Positions 45,868 through 55,778 of a stretch of DNA of 64,000 bases are shown piece by piece; positions within the stretch are counted from its first letter, which is position 1; every line of letters starts with the position of its first letter. Made by a program: the position numbers and the translations under genes. The DNA comes from Mycolicibacterium sarraceniae. GTDB lineage: Bacteria; Actinomycetota; Actinomycetes; Mycobacteriales; Mycobacteriaceae. Location: NCBI RefSeq assembly GCF_010731875.1, contig NZ_AP022595.1, positions 2,356,001 to 2,420,000 of the forward strand, given 5' to 3'. The notes under the pieces are model-generated. The model was not told the origin of the DNA, did no database searches, and was given only the letters and a program-made list of their open reading frames with translations.

Positions 45868-47553
45868 CCTGAATTTTTCGTAAAACGCGCTGGTCGGAGT
45901 GTGTTGATAGGCGAAAGTGCCTGTCCTGCAAGGCATGATGGGACTTGTCGAGAGTCCATGATGCGAGCTGGAAGGCACTTCGCAGGTGAAGAGTATCGCA
46001 GCGGTTTCCCGGGTGAAAGTCTCTGCGGACGGTCATGGTGTCGTGTCCCATGCCGGAATGGGCATGCTGCGGGAACTGGCGGAGCTGTCCGGGTTGTCGG
46101 CAGGGGTCACCGCGGCGTTGGCCGACACCTATCGGGGCCCGTGGATCTACCCGCCGGGCGCGGTGTTCGCCGATCTCGCCGCGGCGGTCGCCGACGGCGC
46201 GACCTGCATCGACGGGGTCGGACAGTCGTGCGGGGACCGTGAGCACGTGTTCGGTCCGGCCGCCTCGACCACCACAATGTGGCGGCTGGTCGACGAGCGG
46301 ATCGACGCCGCCCACCTGCCCGCAATCCGTGCGGCGCGATCGGATGCGCGGGCCGCGGCGTGGGCCGCCGGGGCCGCGCCCGCCGGCGACGGGTGGCTGC
46401 ACATCGACATGGACGCCACCATCACTATCGACCATTCCGACAACAAGCAGAACGCGGCCGCGACCTGGAAGAAGACCTATGGTCACCACCCGCTGCTGGC
46501 GTTTTTGGACCGCCCCGAGGTCGCCGGCGGTGAAGCGTTGGCCGGGCTGCTGCGAGCAGGCAACGCCGGGTCCAACACCGCCGCCGATCACATCACCGTG
46601 TTGGGTCGGGCGCTGGAATCGCTGCCGGCCGCCTACCGACCCGACCCCGACGACCCCGCCGCCCAAAAGATCCTGGTGCGTTCGGATTCGGCCGGCGCGA
46701 CGCACAAGTTCGCCACCGAATGCCGCCGCCAAGGCGTGGGGTTCTCGTTCGGGTTCGCCGTCGACGCCCGCGTACGCGACGCGGTCGACACCCTCAACCT
46801 CGCCGACGCCTGGTATCCGGCGATCGACTCCGGCGGCGGGATCCGCGACGGCGCGTGGATCGCCGAGGCCACCGGCCTGGTCGACCTGAGCGGCTGGCCG
46901 GCCGGCACCCGGCTGATCCTGCGCAAGGAACGTCCCCATCCCGGCGCGCAACTGAACTTCACCGACGCCGACGGGATGCGGGTCACCGCCTTCATCACCG
47001 ACACACCCAACGGCGTCATCGACGGGCAACTCGCCGGTCTGGAATTACGTCACCGCCAACACGCCCGCGTCGAAGACCGCATCCGCGAGGCCAAGGCCAC
47101 CGGGCTGCGAAACCTACCCTGCCACGGTTTCGACGCCAACAATGCCTGGCTCGAAATCATCCTCGCCGCCACCGACCTCGTGGCATGGGCCACATTGATC
47201 GGCTTCACCGAGCATCCTGATCTGGCCACCTGCGAGATCGACACCTTCCGCTATCGGGTCCTGCACGTGGCCGCCCGCATCACCAAAGGCGCCCGCCAAA
47301 TCCGGCTGCGCATCGACGCCACCTGGCGCTGGGCGGCAGCCATCACCGCCGCCTGGCACCGACTCCGCGACGCCTTCCCCTGAATCCCCGCACCGACCTG
47401 TCCCAACGACTACGAAAGACCTACCGGCCCTTGGAAAGCCCGCCCAACCCGACGACACGGGACGACCAAACACGCCCCATGTCGAAAAGACCGAAGAAAC
47501 CGGCCACCCCAGCCCAACCCGCAACCGAAATCGACCGGCATGCAAAATCGAGG
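45868..47553 (+). mobile_element. IS1380-family element A, apparently intact
   Basis: About 1.69 kb, bounded by CTAG at 45864-45867 and 47554-47557, the likely 4-bp target duplication. Ends CCTGAATTTTTCGTAAAA and, complemented, CCTCGATTTTGCATGCCG form imperfect terminal repeats. It inserted into the stop codon region of the IS1634-type fragment. Its transposase gene is complete. Confidence 0.85.
45986..47383 (+). CDS. IS1380-family transposase A (intact)
   Basis: A 465-residue DDE transposase with the IS1380 features: HVFGPAASTTTMWRLVDERI, first Asp in WLHIDMDATI, IDHSDNKQNAAATWKKTYGH, second Asp in ILVRSDSAGATHKFATECRR, and the late Glu in the RQHARVEDRIREAKATGLRN helix. Start GTG 45986 just downstream of a GGTGAAG ribosome site. 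The only full-length IS1380 frame in the window and thus the likely source of mobility for the others. Confidence 0.9.
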   Translation: MKSIAAVSRVKVSADGHGVVSHAGMGMLRELAELSGLSAGVTAALADTYRGPWIYPPGAVFADLAAAVADGATCIDGVGQSCGDREHVFGPAASTTTMWRLVDERIDAAHLPAIRAARSDARAAAWAAGAAPAGDGWLHIDMDATITIDHSDNKQNAAATWKKTYGHHPLLAFLDRPEVAGGEALAGLLRAGNAGSNTAADHITVLGRALESLPAAYRPDPDDPAAQKILVRSDSAGATHKFATECRRQGVGFSFGFAVDARVRDAVDTLNLADAWYPAIDSGGGIRDGAWIAEATGLVDLSGWPAGTRLILRKERPHPGAQLNFTDADGMRVTAFITDTPNGVIDGQLAGLELRHRQHARVEDRIREAKATGLRNLPCHGFDANNAWLEIILAATDLVAWATLIGFTEHPDLATCEIDTFRYRVLHVAARITKGARQIRLRIDATWRWAAAITAAWHRLRDAFP

Positions 47554-47557
47554 CTAG

Positions 47558-49245
47558 CCCGGATTTTTCGTGGAATGTTGTGAGTTTTGGGGTGTAGATA
47601 CGCGAAAGTGCCTGTCCTGCATGGGATAATCGGACTTGTCTACGGTTCGATCAACCATTGGGAAGGCACTTCGCAGGTGAAGAGTGTCGCGGTGGCATCA
47701 CGGGTGGAAGTGTCGGCTGACGGCCAGGGTGTCGTGTCGCATGCTGGGATGGGCTTGCTGCGCGAGCTCGCCGATCTCGCGGGCCTGTCCTTGCAGGTCA
47801 CCGCGGTGCTGGCCGATACCTACCGCGGCCGGTGGGTGTACGCCCCTGGTGAGGTGTTCGCCGATCTGGCGGCTGCGGTCGCCGACGGTGCGGACTGCAT
47901 CGACGGTGTAGGACAGCTGTGCGGCGACCGTGAGCACGTGTTCGGCGCGAAGGCCTCGACCACCACGATGTGGCGATTGGTCGACGAGCGCATTGATGCC
48001 GCGCACCTGCCCGGGATCCGCACCGCCCGTGGTGTAGCCAGGGCAGCGGCGTGGGCCGCGGGTGCAGCGCCGTGCAGCGGTGAGTGGTTGCACATCGACA
48101 TCGACGCGACGCTGGTGATCGATCAGTCCGACAACAAGGAGTCGGCGACCCCGACCTGGAAGAAGTCCTTCGGCCTGCATCCACTGCTGGCGTTTCTGGA
48201 TCGCCCCGAAATCTCCGGCGGTGAAGCGTTGGCCGGATTGTTGCGGGCCGGTCGCGCGGGCTCCAACACCGCCGCCGACCACATCACCGTCCTTGACCAG
48301 GCGTTGGCGTCGCTGCCGGCGGCGTGGCGTCCAGACCCGGGGCGAGGCGGTGATGATTCGGATGCACCGAAGGTGTTGGTGCGCTGCGACACTGCTGGGG
48401 CCACCCACGACTTCGCGACGGCCTGCCGCGCCGCCGGGGTGGGGTTCTCGTTCGGGTTTCCCGTGGACTGGCGGGTGCAGGACGCGGTGGACACCCTCAA
48501 CCTCGGCCAGGGGTGGTATCCGGCGATCGACACCGACGGTGGTATCCGTGACCGCGCCTGGGTCGCCGAGGCCACCACCTTGGTCAACCTGTCGACCTGG
48601 CCGACCGGCACCCGGTTGATCCTGCGCAAAGAACGCCCGCATCCCGGTGCCAATTCACCGACGCCGACGGGATGCGGGTCACCGCGTTCATCACCGACAC
48701 ACCGCCCGGTGTCGTGGCCGGCCACGTCGCCGGCCTGGAACTACGGCATCGCCAACACGCCCGCGTCGCCGACCGCATCCGCGAACTCAAGAACACCGGC
48801 CTGCATAACCTGCCGTGCCACACCTTCGATGCCAACGCCGCCTGGTGTGGAAATCGTCCTGACCGCCGCCGACCTGGTCACCTGGGCCCGACTGCTGGGC
48901 TTCACCACCCATCCCGAACTCGGCCGCGCCGAAATCAACACGTTCCGCTACCGGGTCCTGCACGTGGCCGCCCGCATCACCCGCGGCGCACGACAACTGC
49001 GACTGCGCATCGATGCGACATGGCGCTGGGCAGCGATCATCGCCACCGCCTGGCAGACCATCCGCACAGCCTTCGACTGACACCGGATCAACCGATCCGT
49101 CGACCACGAAAGACCCACTGGCACTGGGAAAGCCCGCACCACCCGGCGACACGGGGCCATCAAACACGGCCCCACCACAAAACCCGGGTCCATCAACAAA
49201 CCCCAGCCCCGACTCCCACCACCATCACTCGACGAAAAATCGAGG
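47558..49245 (+). mobile_element. IS1380-family element B, adjacent to A
   Basis: About 1.69 kb. Ends CCCGGATTTTTCGTGGAATG and, complemented, CCTCGATTTTTCGTCGAGTG. It shares the CTAG between itself and element A; on the right it is followed by TTAAG, so no simple target duplication surrounds it. It disrupts the tip of an IS1549-like end at 49246-49268. Confidence 0.82.
47677..49080 (+). pseudogene. IS1380-family transposase B, frameshifted
   Basis: Similar to transposase A over its full length. Start GTG 47677. A deletion near 48650 shifts the frame after ERPHPGA, so residues such as MRVTAFITDTPPGVVAGHVA are read in another frame. One extra base near 48845 restores the original frame for VEIVLTAADLVTWARLLGF. 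About 65 codons are scrambled, including the region with the third catalytic acidic residue. Inactive. Confidence 0.82.
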
Positions 49246-49268
49246 TTAAGCCAAATGTCCGAACTCAG
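49246..49268 (-). repeat. tip of an IS1549-like element
   Basis: On the minus strand this reads CCTGAGTTCGGACATTTGGC and three more bases, almost identical to the IS1549-like tip at 36579. It lies between IS1380 B and the truncated ISL3 transposase, so an IS1549-like element once inserted in the ISL3 gene and was later removed apart from its tip. Confidence 0.65.
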
Positions 49269-50202
49269 GAGCGCTGAGCAGCGGTAGCCGAGTTCGTAGG
49301 ATGCGACGGACTCCGTAGAGCGGGTCCCCGGTGCGGCCGCGGTGACCCCAGGTCTGCTGCTGGATGCGTTGGCGGCATAGGTCGAGCTTGTCCCCGGCCA
49401 GAGCAACGACGTGGAAGGGGTCCATCACTGGGGTGGCTTCGGGCAGCTGGTCGGTCGCGGCGTTCTTGTAGCCGGAGAAGCCGTCCATGGCCACGATCTC
49501 AACCTGGTCGCGGAACGCCGAACTCTGCTCAGCCAGCCAGGTCTTCAACGCTGCCGCTGAATGCCCGAGTACCAGATCGAGCAGTCGGGCGCGTCCGGTC
49601 CCGTCCAGCACCGGGGTCAGGTCGATGATGACGGTGACGTAGCCGTCTTCCCCGCGCCGGCGGGTGTGTGACCAGCGGTGCTCGTCAACGCCGAGGACTC
49701 TCACGCCATCGAGTCCGGTGGTGTCGGTGGCCACGATCATCGCGGTGGCGTCCATAGCGATGGAGTTGACGGTGTCCCAGGACAACCCGAGTTCGCGGGC
49801 GACCGCGGCGACGGTGGCCCGGTCGATCATCAGTCGCCGGCAGATGTAGCGGGCGCATCGGCGGGTGGTCGGGGCGCCGCGGCGGGCGAGGCGATCGGTG
49901 TTGTGGGCGAACACTTCTCGATCGCAGGAGGTGTTGACGCATCGGTAGCGCGGCACCCGAACGTGCAGCCGAAGCGGGTGCCCGACCACGGGCACGTCGG
50001 TGACGCGGCGGATCACAGTGTCGCGGTAGCGGGTATCGGCACCGCAGTCTGGACACCCGCGTTGGCCGTCGTCGAGCAGGTTGCAGAACACCACCATGGC
50101 CTCGCCGTCGAGGGCGGCGTCGGTGATCGTCACACCGAGTTCGACGGTCCGCACGATCGTGTCGGCAACGACAGCAGCAGAAGACGACGTAATCTCAGAC
50201 AC
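49269..50202 (-). pseudogene. ISL3-family transposase, C-terminus lost
   Basis: Starts at GTG 50202 (VSEITSSSAAVVADTIVRTV). It has an N-terminal zinc finger (CNLLDDGQRGCPDCGADT, CVNTSCDREVF), HTH (TVAAVARELGLSWDTVNSIA) and DDE start (VLGVDEHRWSH; VEIVAMDGFSGYKNAATDQL). Sequence ends at about residue 310, where ISL3 transposases have roughly 430 residues; the last codons before the stop derive from the IS1549-like tip. The catalytic Glu is missing. Confidence 0.8.
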
Positions 50203-50380
50203 GGGGCTCCCCGGAAGGTAGACGCAAGGCGTGGGAACCTGCATCATCTGCCTACCGGGGCCCGTTTCAGCTCACCGACACGACCCCATCGCCGGAATCG
50301 CCGCGCCCTCAGCTGCACTCCATTTCCGGAAGAGCCCGTTAATCTGCACACTGTTGACGACGGGATGGGGGGTAGCTGCC

Positions 50381-51202
50381 GTGAAGAGGTTATTCATTCG
50401 CCTATTGAACGTGTTGATCGCACTCCGTATGCGGACGCTAGCCGCTCTGCTGGCAAGTTTAGCCACTTCCCTGCGCGACCGGCGCCTGACATCTGTGCGG
50501 TGGGATGGGGAGGACTGGAGGTTCAAGTGGGCAGGTGGTTGTCTGTACTGGCACGCACCCATTGTTAGCCCAAGGCGGGTGACAATGAAAAATATCGCTT
50601 CCTATCTCTATGCGTACACTCCGCAGAGCGGAGACACAATCTTGGAAATCGGCGCGGGCGTCGGCACTGAGGTGGGCTTGTTGTCGAATGCTGTCGGCAA
50701 GTCTGGACGGGTGATCGCGGTAGAGGCCGATCCGACCGCAATTCGCCGCTTGGAGAAGCAGGTTGCGGAATTGAAGCATCAGAATGTAGAAGTTGTAGCT
50801 GCCGCGGTTGGGGCCGAAGAAGGCGTGATTCAACTGGATATCGTTGAACCTGGGGCATTGATGAATTCTACGGTTGCGACGGTCGGCGGGGCATCCGTGA
50901 CTGTTCGCTGTAAGACATTACCTGCAATATCGCGCCAGTACAAGATCGATACCGTGTCGTATATGAAATTGAACATCGAGGGAGCTGAATATGACGCACT
51001 CGTCGGCCTTGGCCCGTCGATCAAGAACATTGAAAATATGTGTATATCGTGTCATGATTTCACTGGAATTCCGGCACAGCGAACTTACCGGAAGACCTAT
51101 GATTATCTCAAAGAGCAGAACTTTCGCTTGACGTCGTTACCCCCAAATCCCGCAGCTCCGTGGGAGGACTACTACATATTTGCCTCTCGTGGCCCAGCCT
51201 AG
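50381..51202 (+). CDS. FkbM family methyltransferase
   Basis: A 273-residue protein starting at GTG 50381 (VKRLFIRLLNVLIALRMRTL). The SAM motif LEIGAGVGTEVGLLSNAVGK, acidic VIAVEADPTAIRRLEKQV, and the FkbM segment DTVSYMKLNIEGAEYDALVG are clear. FkbM enzymes O-methylate sugars in glycolipids and polyketides. Less GC-rich than the surrounding chromosome. It is isolated between an ISL3 remnant and the CapK-like gene, probably part of the interrupted polysaccharide locus. Confidence 0.82.
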   Translation: MKRLFIRLLNVLIALRMRTLAALLASLATSLRDRRLTSVRWDGEDWRFKWAGGCLYWHAPIVSPRRVTMKNIASYLYAYTPQSGDTILEIGAGVGTEVGLLSNAVGKSGRVIAVEADPTAIRRLEKQVAELKHQNVEVVAAAVGAEEGVIQLDIVEPGALMNSTVATVGGASVTVRCKTLPAISRQYKIDTVSYMKLNIEGAEYDALVGLGPSIKNIENMCISCHDFTGIPAQRTYRKTYDYLKEQNFRLTSLPPNPAAPWEDYYIFASRGPA

Positions 51203-51511
51203 GATCATGAGGTGTTGCCTTCTTCATTGATAGTGGCTGATCACAGCCTCCACCGCTTTCGTGGGAAATGCCACGCTAAGCGGAAGGGGCGAGTCCCGTG
51301 AATGCGAACGGGCGATCTCCAGATCGGCGAACAGCGCCCACGGCATTGCTCGCCATCGACTTCCCCCAGCCATAGTGGTTACCAGCACCCGCTCGCCAGA
51401 ACCACCATCTACCGCGCCTCGCTCAACGCCCCGCGTAATACTGTCGCCCCCTTCCCGCCCGCACCTACTCTCCGACCGCAGCGATCCGGAGAACGTCTAG
51501 AATAATTCGAC
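51203..51511. other. intergenic region before the CapK-like gene
   Basis: About 310 bases; a small proline/arginine-rich frame exists on each strand but none resembles a known protein. It probably holds the promoter for the following gene. Confidence 0.3.
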
Positions 51512-52876
51512 GTGACGCACGGTGAGCGAACTCTTATCGGGACATCGGTCTCACCATGGCGGTCTTTACGCAGTGTCGCTTGGCGAGCTTTGAGGCAAGG
51601 GCGGACTTTTCGCCGGATGCTGCATGAGATGGAGAGTCGGGAGCAATGGTCGCCAGGCCGCATGGCGGCCTACCAGTCCAAGCAGCTTGAGCAACTACTG
51701 CGGATCTGTTCGACGAGCGTCCCGTACTATGTCGATCTTTTCCGTCATGAGGGCCTCGATCTCGATCGGCTGAGCCCGAACGACATGCTTTCTCGTGTCC
51801 CGCCGTTGGAGAAATCCGAGATCCGCCGAGATCCCGAGAAGTTCCTCAACACCCGCATGCATCGGTGGTTACTTCATGAGACTTGTACCAGCGGGACGAC
51901 CGGCACACCACTGGTCTGTTGGCGGGATCTGCCGGCCATCAATTTCGAGAACGCCACTCTGTGGCGCCAGAGACGTTGGGCTGGCTTCTCTTTCCACGAC
52001 CGTCGGGTGACACTTCGCGGTGAGGTGCCGGTTTCGATCACGCGCACCACACCCCCCTACTGGCGTTACGACCCCGCCGAACGTCAGCTCGTGATGTCTA
52101 GTCACCACTTGGGGCCACGAACCGCCTCCGACTATGCGACTGCGTTATCCGCGTTCGCGCCACAAGCTGTCGAAGGCTACCCCAATTCGCTGGCGGTATT
52201 GGCACGGTTGCTGCGCAGCTGCGGCATCGAGCACCTCCCAGTGAAAGCAGTTTTCACGTCATCGGAAATGGTCCTCGATTCTTATCGCCGGGTCTTTGAA
52301 GATTTTTACTGCGCGCCTGTCTTCGACCACTACGGAACTTCCGAACGCGCAGCAGCGATTTCGTCGTGTGAACAAGGCCGTTATCACGTCCTGCCGGACT
52401 ACGCAGTGGTCGAATTCGGCGAGGGTGGCGAGATCATCGGAACGCCGTTGTTCAACCACGCTTTCCCGCTGCTTCGCTATCGGACAGGCGACGCAGCTAC
52501 GTTGGAGCAAGAAACCGCCTGCCCCTGTGGCCGCAGTTCATTACCTGTCGTCAGCCAGATCCAGGGGCGTTTGGACTCTCAAGTGGTTACTCCCGATGGC
52601 AAGATTGCCGGAACAGCAGCGTTGTCGCTGATCTACAAGGGCGTTCACCATATTGTCGAGAGCCAGATCGTCCAAGAATCAGCGCAACGTGTGGTTCTGA
52701 AGATTGTTCGTGAGCACGGCTACACACCGAATGACGAACAGATCCTGCTGTGTCACGCGCGCGAGCGGCTGGGGCATGTGATCGATATAGCGGTGGAATA
52801 TGTTGATCGCATTCCACGAACTGCCAGCGGTAAATTCGTTGCCGTGGTCGGCATGTCTGGCAATACCACCACCTGA
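51512..52876 (+). CDS. CapK/PaaK-like adenylate-forming enzyme
   Basis: A 454-residue protein of the phenylacetate-CoA-ligase-like CapK group, common in capsule loci. The ATP loop is CTSGTTGTPLVCW (about residue 127), followed by FDHYGTSERAAAISSCEQGR and RYRTGDAATLEQETACPCGR with zinc-like cysteines (CPCG), and a C-terminal IPRTASGKFV with the lysine typical of the family. It probably activates an acyl or carboxyl group used to modify the glycan. Followed 25 bases later by the start of a heparinase gene, so the two were cotranscribed. Confidence 0.85.
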   Translation: MTHGERTLIGTSVSPWRSLRSVAWRALRQGRTFRRMLHEMESREQWSPGRMAAYQSKQLEQLLRICSTSVPYYVDLFRHEGLDLDRLSPNDMLSRVPPLEKSEIRRDPEKFLNTRMHRWLLHETCTSGTTGTPLVCWRDLPAINFENATLWRQRRWAGFSFHDRRVTLRGEVPVSITRTTPPYWRYDPAERQLVMSSHHLGPRTASDYATALSAFAPQAVEGYPNSLAVLARLLRSCGIEHLPVKAVFTSSEMVLDSYRRVFEDFYCAPVFDHYGTSERAAAISSCEQGRYHVLPDYAVVEFGEGGEIIGTPLFNHAFPLLRYRTGDAATLEQETACPCGRSSLPVVSQIQGRLDSQVVTPDGKIAGTAALSLIYKGVHHIVESQIVQESAQRVVLKIVREHGYTPNDEQILLCHARERLGHVIDIAVEYVDRIPRTASGKFVAVVGMSGNTTT

Positions 52877-52901
52877 CTCCAACACTTCCGAGGGGTTTCT
52901 G

Positions 52902-53066
52902 ATGAGTGGCTTGAGCTGGTACGCGCGCCGGCTTCGTTCTATGAGCCCACGCGAAGTGCCCGAAAAGTCCGCGAAACTCGTTGACCGTCAATGCGATCAG
53001 TCCGGCTGGGGTCGGCGTGGTGTCGTGCTCGGTGGCGCAGGCGCGACAGCCCTGACTTTTATCAAA
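52902..53066 (+). pseudogene. heparinase II/III-type gene cut by an IS1380 fragment
   Basis: From ATG 52902, with GAGGGG upstream, the peptide MSGLSWYARRLRSMSPREVP resembles the N-terminus of heparinase II/III and alginate-lyase-type proteins of polysaccharide loci. After about 55 residues the coding run hits CTAG at 53067-53070 and then IS1380 sequence. The remainder is not found in the window. Inactivation by insertion is evident. Confidence 0.7.
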
Positions 53067-53142
53067 CTAGCCTCGATTTTTCGTCGAGGGTGATGTGGTG
53101 GGAGTCGGGGCTGGGGTTTGTTGATGGACCCGGGTTTTGTGG

Positions 53143-54772
53143 CAATGCCGTTAACTTTGTAGGCGGGTGAGTCGGATGTCGGGTGGCCCTCGGTGTCTGA
53201 TGTTTTTGTGGTCCAGGGTTTTTCGCGGAAACTTTGTGCCGCTGGCTCGTTTGGTGACGCGGGGGTAGGTGCGGTGCCGTCTGGCCGGGTTGGGTCGCTG
53301 GAGGATCTCGGCGACGGCGTGACGCAGGCTGGTGGCGAGTCGGTTAGGGGGAAAAACCCGCCTGCCCGGTGACGTGGCGGCGGACGATGCGCAGGGTGCG
53401 GATGAACGACATCCGTAGCGGGTCGAGTCCGTCGGGGTTGGTGGCCTCATACATCAGCGCGCGGATCGCGTAGTGGGTCAACAACAGCGCCCAGATCTCT
53501 TGGCGCACCATCTCGGGGCTGTGCGAGCGCAGGACCCGGTAGCTGCCGCGTTGGCGGGTTTCGATCTCGGCGAGGCTGGATTCGAATTCCCAGCGTTGGT
53601 GATAGACCGCGGCGAGCTCGGTGGCGGAGGCTAGCTCCGGATCGAGGATGGTGGTGATCAGCCGGATGGGCGATCCGCTGTGGGTCTCGCGGTTGGTGAT
53701 GTCGTACTCGATGACGCGCACCATGGGGCCCGAGGGACGGCGTGCAGGCCGCGGGCCTCGTGGCGTCGCAGGCGTTGACGTTCGATGGTGGTCAGCAGCA
53801 CGCTCAGATACGAGCCGTCAGCCAGGTCGGTGACTACGTGCAATTTCAGTGCTGACTGCACCCGCCACAGCAATTCGGCGCCGGTCGCAGTGGCCTCCTG
53901 CCAGAATTCGCGGCTGTAGAACCCGCGGTCGGCAAGCACGAGCATCCCGGGTTCGACACTGGCCAGCAAGGGGCGGGCGAGTTCACGCTCGTCGACGAGG
54001 ACGCCACCGAGGTGGGCGTCGATCACCGCGTGGGTGCCGCATTCGCCCAGTCCGAGCACCTTGACCTTCGGGTAGGGGGCGTCCAGGCCCTGGCTGACAC
54101 CGCGACCGAAGGCGTCTTCGTTGTCGGCGGTGTCGGGAACGTCGAGTTGGACGCCGTCGATGGCCATCACCCGCAGATCCCCCAGCCACGCGCCCGGCGT
54201 GCCTGCCCCGGCCAGCGGCCGGGCGACCCGCGCGTAGAGCTCGCGGATCGGTTCGGCACCCAGCCGGGCCCGGGCTTGGCACAGCGCTGAGGAGGTGGGC
54301 AGCTGCCAGTCCTCGTCCCAGGACCGCAGAAACCGCAACCCGTCGACGAGTTTGCGCATTACCTCTTCGTAGGCGTCGTCGAAGAACAACGTCATAGCCA
54401 GCACGAAGTAGGCGACCACCCGGGCGGCAGCAGCCGACGGCGCCGTTCGGTGCGGCCGGTGTCGGCGAGCACCTCGTCGACGAGATCGCGGTGCACCAGC
54501 CTGGTCAGCACACCCAAGCCGATCCGGTCGGTCAACCGGTCCCTACGACCGCTTTCACCACCGGCACCCTCGTCGACCACACGAATAAGTGTGATGCGTA
54601 ATCCTTTGCAGCGCAATACTTCTAGGAGCCAATCTGAGGCGCGAAGAACGTGCCGGCCAACACATCACCTTCGCTCGATCGGCACCGTTCACATCCACTG
54701 AACACGCTCTACAGCAACAGCTTTCGATCCTAATCCCGCTGACCTGCGACGACGCTAAAGTTAACGGCATTG
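53143..54772 (-). mobile_element. IS4-family element inside the IS1380 fragment
   Basis: A 1630-bp element with terminal repeats CAATGCCGTTAACTTT at 53143-53158 and, complemented, at 54757-54772. It is flanked by the 10-bp duplication GGTTTTGTGG at 53133-53142 and 54773-54782, a length typical of IS4. It inserted into the right end of the IS1380 element. Confidence 0.9.
53344..54616 (-). pseudogene. IS4-family transposase, two frameshifts
   Basis: The N-terminal domain LTDRIGLGVLTRLVHRDLVD is in one frame to about 54420. The frame changes and continues with VVAYFVLAMTLFFDDAYEEV, MAIDGVQLDVPDTADNEDAF (first Asp) and VLADRGFYSREFWQEA (second Asp) to about 53725. A further shift leads to MVRVIEYDI and the Y-R-W-E segment AAVYHQRWEFESSLAEIETR. 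All catalytic motifs are recognisable but in three frames, so the enzyme is dead. Confidence 0.82.
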
Positions 54773-54938
54773 GGTTTTGTGGTGGGGCCGTGTTTGATGG
54801 CCCCGTGTCGCCGGGTGGTGCGGGCTTTCCCAGTGCCAGTGGGTCTTTCGTGGTCGACGGATCGGTTGATCCGGTGTCAGTCGAAGGCTGTGCGGATGGT
54901 CTGCCAGGCGGTGGCGATGATCGCTGCCCAGCGCCATG

Positions 54939-55316
54939 CAAGTACAGCAGCGGGAGTACCTCGGTCATCTGCGGCGACTTGCGTGACCAGGCGGGCAGGA
55001 TCGCCGAGGCGAACCGTTGTCGCTCTGCGGTATCGGCGTCGACGCGCTTGTCGTTGACCCGCGGCGCCGTCACCGTGACCGCGCCCGCCGCGGTCAGCAC
55101 GTCACGCTCGCGGTGGTAGCCGTTGCAGACCACCGGACGCCGGCCGTGCTCGTCGACCTCACCGGCATGGGCATCGATGTAGGCGGCCACTTCGGCGGCC
55201 AACGCCGTCGCGAGCATCTGCCGCGCGCCGTCGCGGACAATCTCATCGAGCAACGACCGACCGACACCGGCGTTCTTCTCGTTGGAGCATTCCGTGTCGT
55301 GAACTACCGTGAGCAT
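54939..55316 (-). pseudogene. IS256-family transposase, N-terminal fragment
   Basis: About 126 residues of an IS256/mutator-type transposase: LLDEIVRDGARQMLATALAA, GYHRERDVLTAAGAVTVTAP and RFASAILPAWSRKSPQMTEV, ending at LPLLYLHG. At 54938/54939 the sequence switches to IS1380 DNA, which extends the frame artificially. The catalytic domain is missing. Confidence 0.85.
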
Positions 55317-55778
55317 GGGCGTACCTTCCCAACCAGCGCGTCAACGCCGGTCTTGATCAGAGAACCTTGGACTTCAGATCATCCTCGGGAAGTGCGCCCA
55401 CTTTCACGCCCCTCGCCAAGGCTCATCCACAGGTTCTGATCATTGCTCCTGACGAGGGATCCGACCGGTTGATAGCCCGTCCAGCGGCCGGGTCGATCGT
55501 GGGTACGGTGATGATGCAGACGACCGCCGTCCCCGGTGTTGATCATCGCCAGGATCAATGACGAACACCGCCGCAGTGCTCGTCACACAGAGGGACGGGC
55601 AACACATAGAGCCGGTTCATGGCGCTGCAGTACGTGATCCGTGTGCAAGACGGGTCGATTGGTACAGTCTCGCCGTTGTCCCGTTGGGAAAGGGCCAACG
55701 AGATGTCGATGCGCTACCTTGGGGTCAATCAAGTTGGAGATCAGCATCATTACGCCGGCGGGAGGCTCTGGGACGACC
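55317..55778. other. region between IS256 fragment and the glycoside hydrolase gene
   Basis: The first about 130 bases probably include the end of the IS256 element (GGCTCATCCACAGGTTCTGA at 55420-55439 looks like an inner terminal repeat). The rest should hold the promoter for the hydrolase gene. A frame upstream of the chosen hydrolase start is open from 55641 but lacks protein-like character. Confidence 0.35.

Larger units (their letters stand above)
53071..54938 (-). mobile_element. IS1380-family fragment (B type) split by an IS4-type element
   Basis: Positions 53071-53142 match the complement of the right end of element B (CCTCGATTTTTCGTCGAG) and 54773-54938 continue it up to the transposase 3' region (ATCATCGCTGCCCAGCGCCATG). 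The two parts are separated by the IS4-type element and a 10-bp duplication. The rest of the element is lost at 54938, where an IS256-type fragment begins. Confidence 0.8.

Noticed and set aside
47587..49080. A 497-residue intact IS1380 transposase
   Set aside because: The first 30 codons precede the true GTG start, and a stretch of about 65 codons near 48650-48845 is out of frame compared with element A.
50231..50380. Extending the FkbM gene upstream to 50231
   Set aside because: The added residues lie over the ISL3 end and have no FkbM similarity; GTG 50381 gives the natural N-terminal helix.
54555..55316. A 253-residue IS256-like protein
   Set aside because: Only the first 126 residues belong to IS256; the rest is IS1380 DNA read in a chance frame.
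55641..55778. Extending the Tat hydrolase upstream to 55641
   Set aside because: The twin-arginine signal starts after ATG 55779; a longer form would bury the signal.
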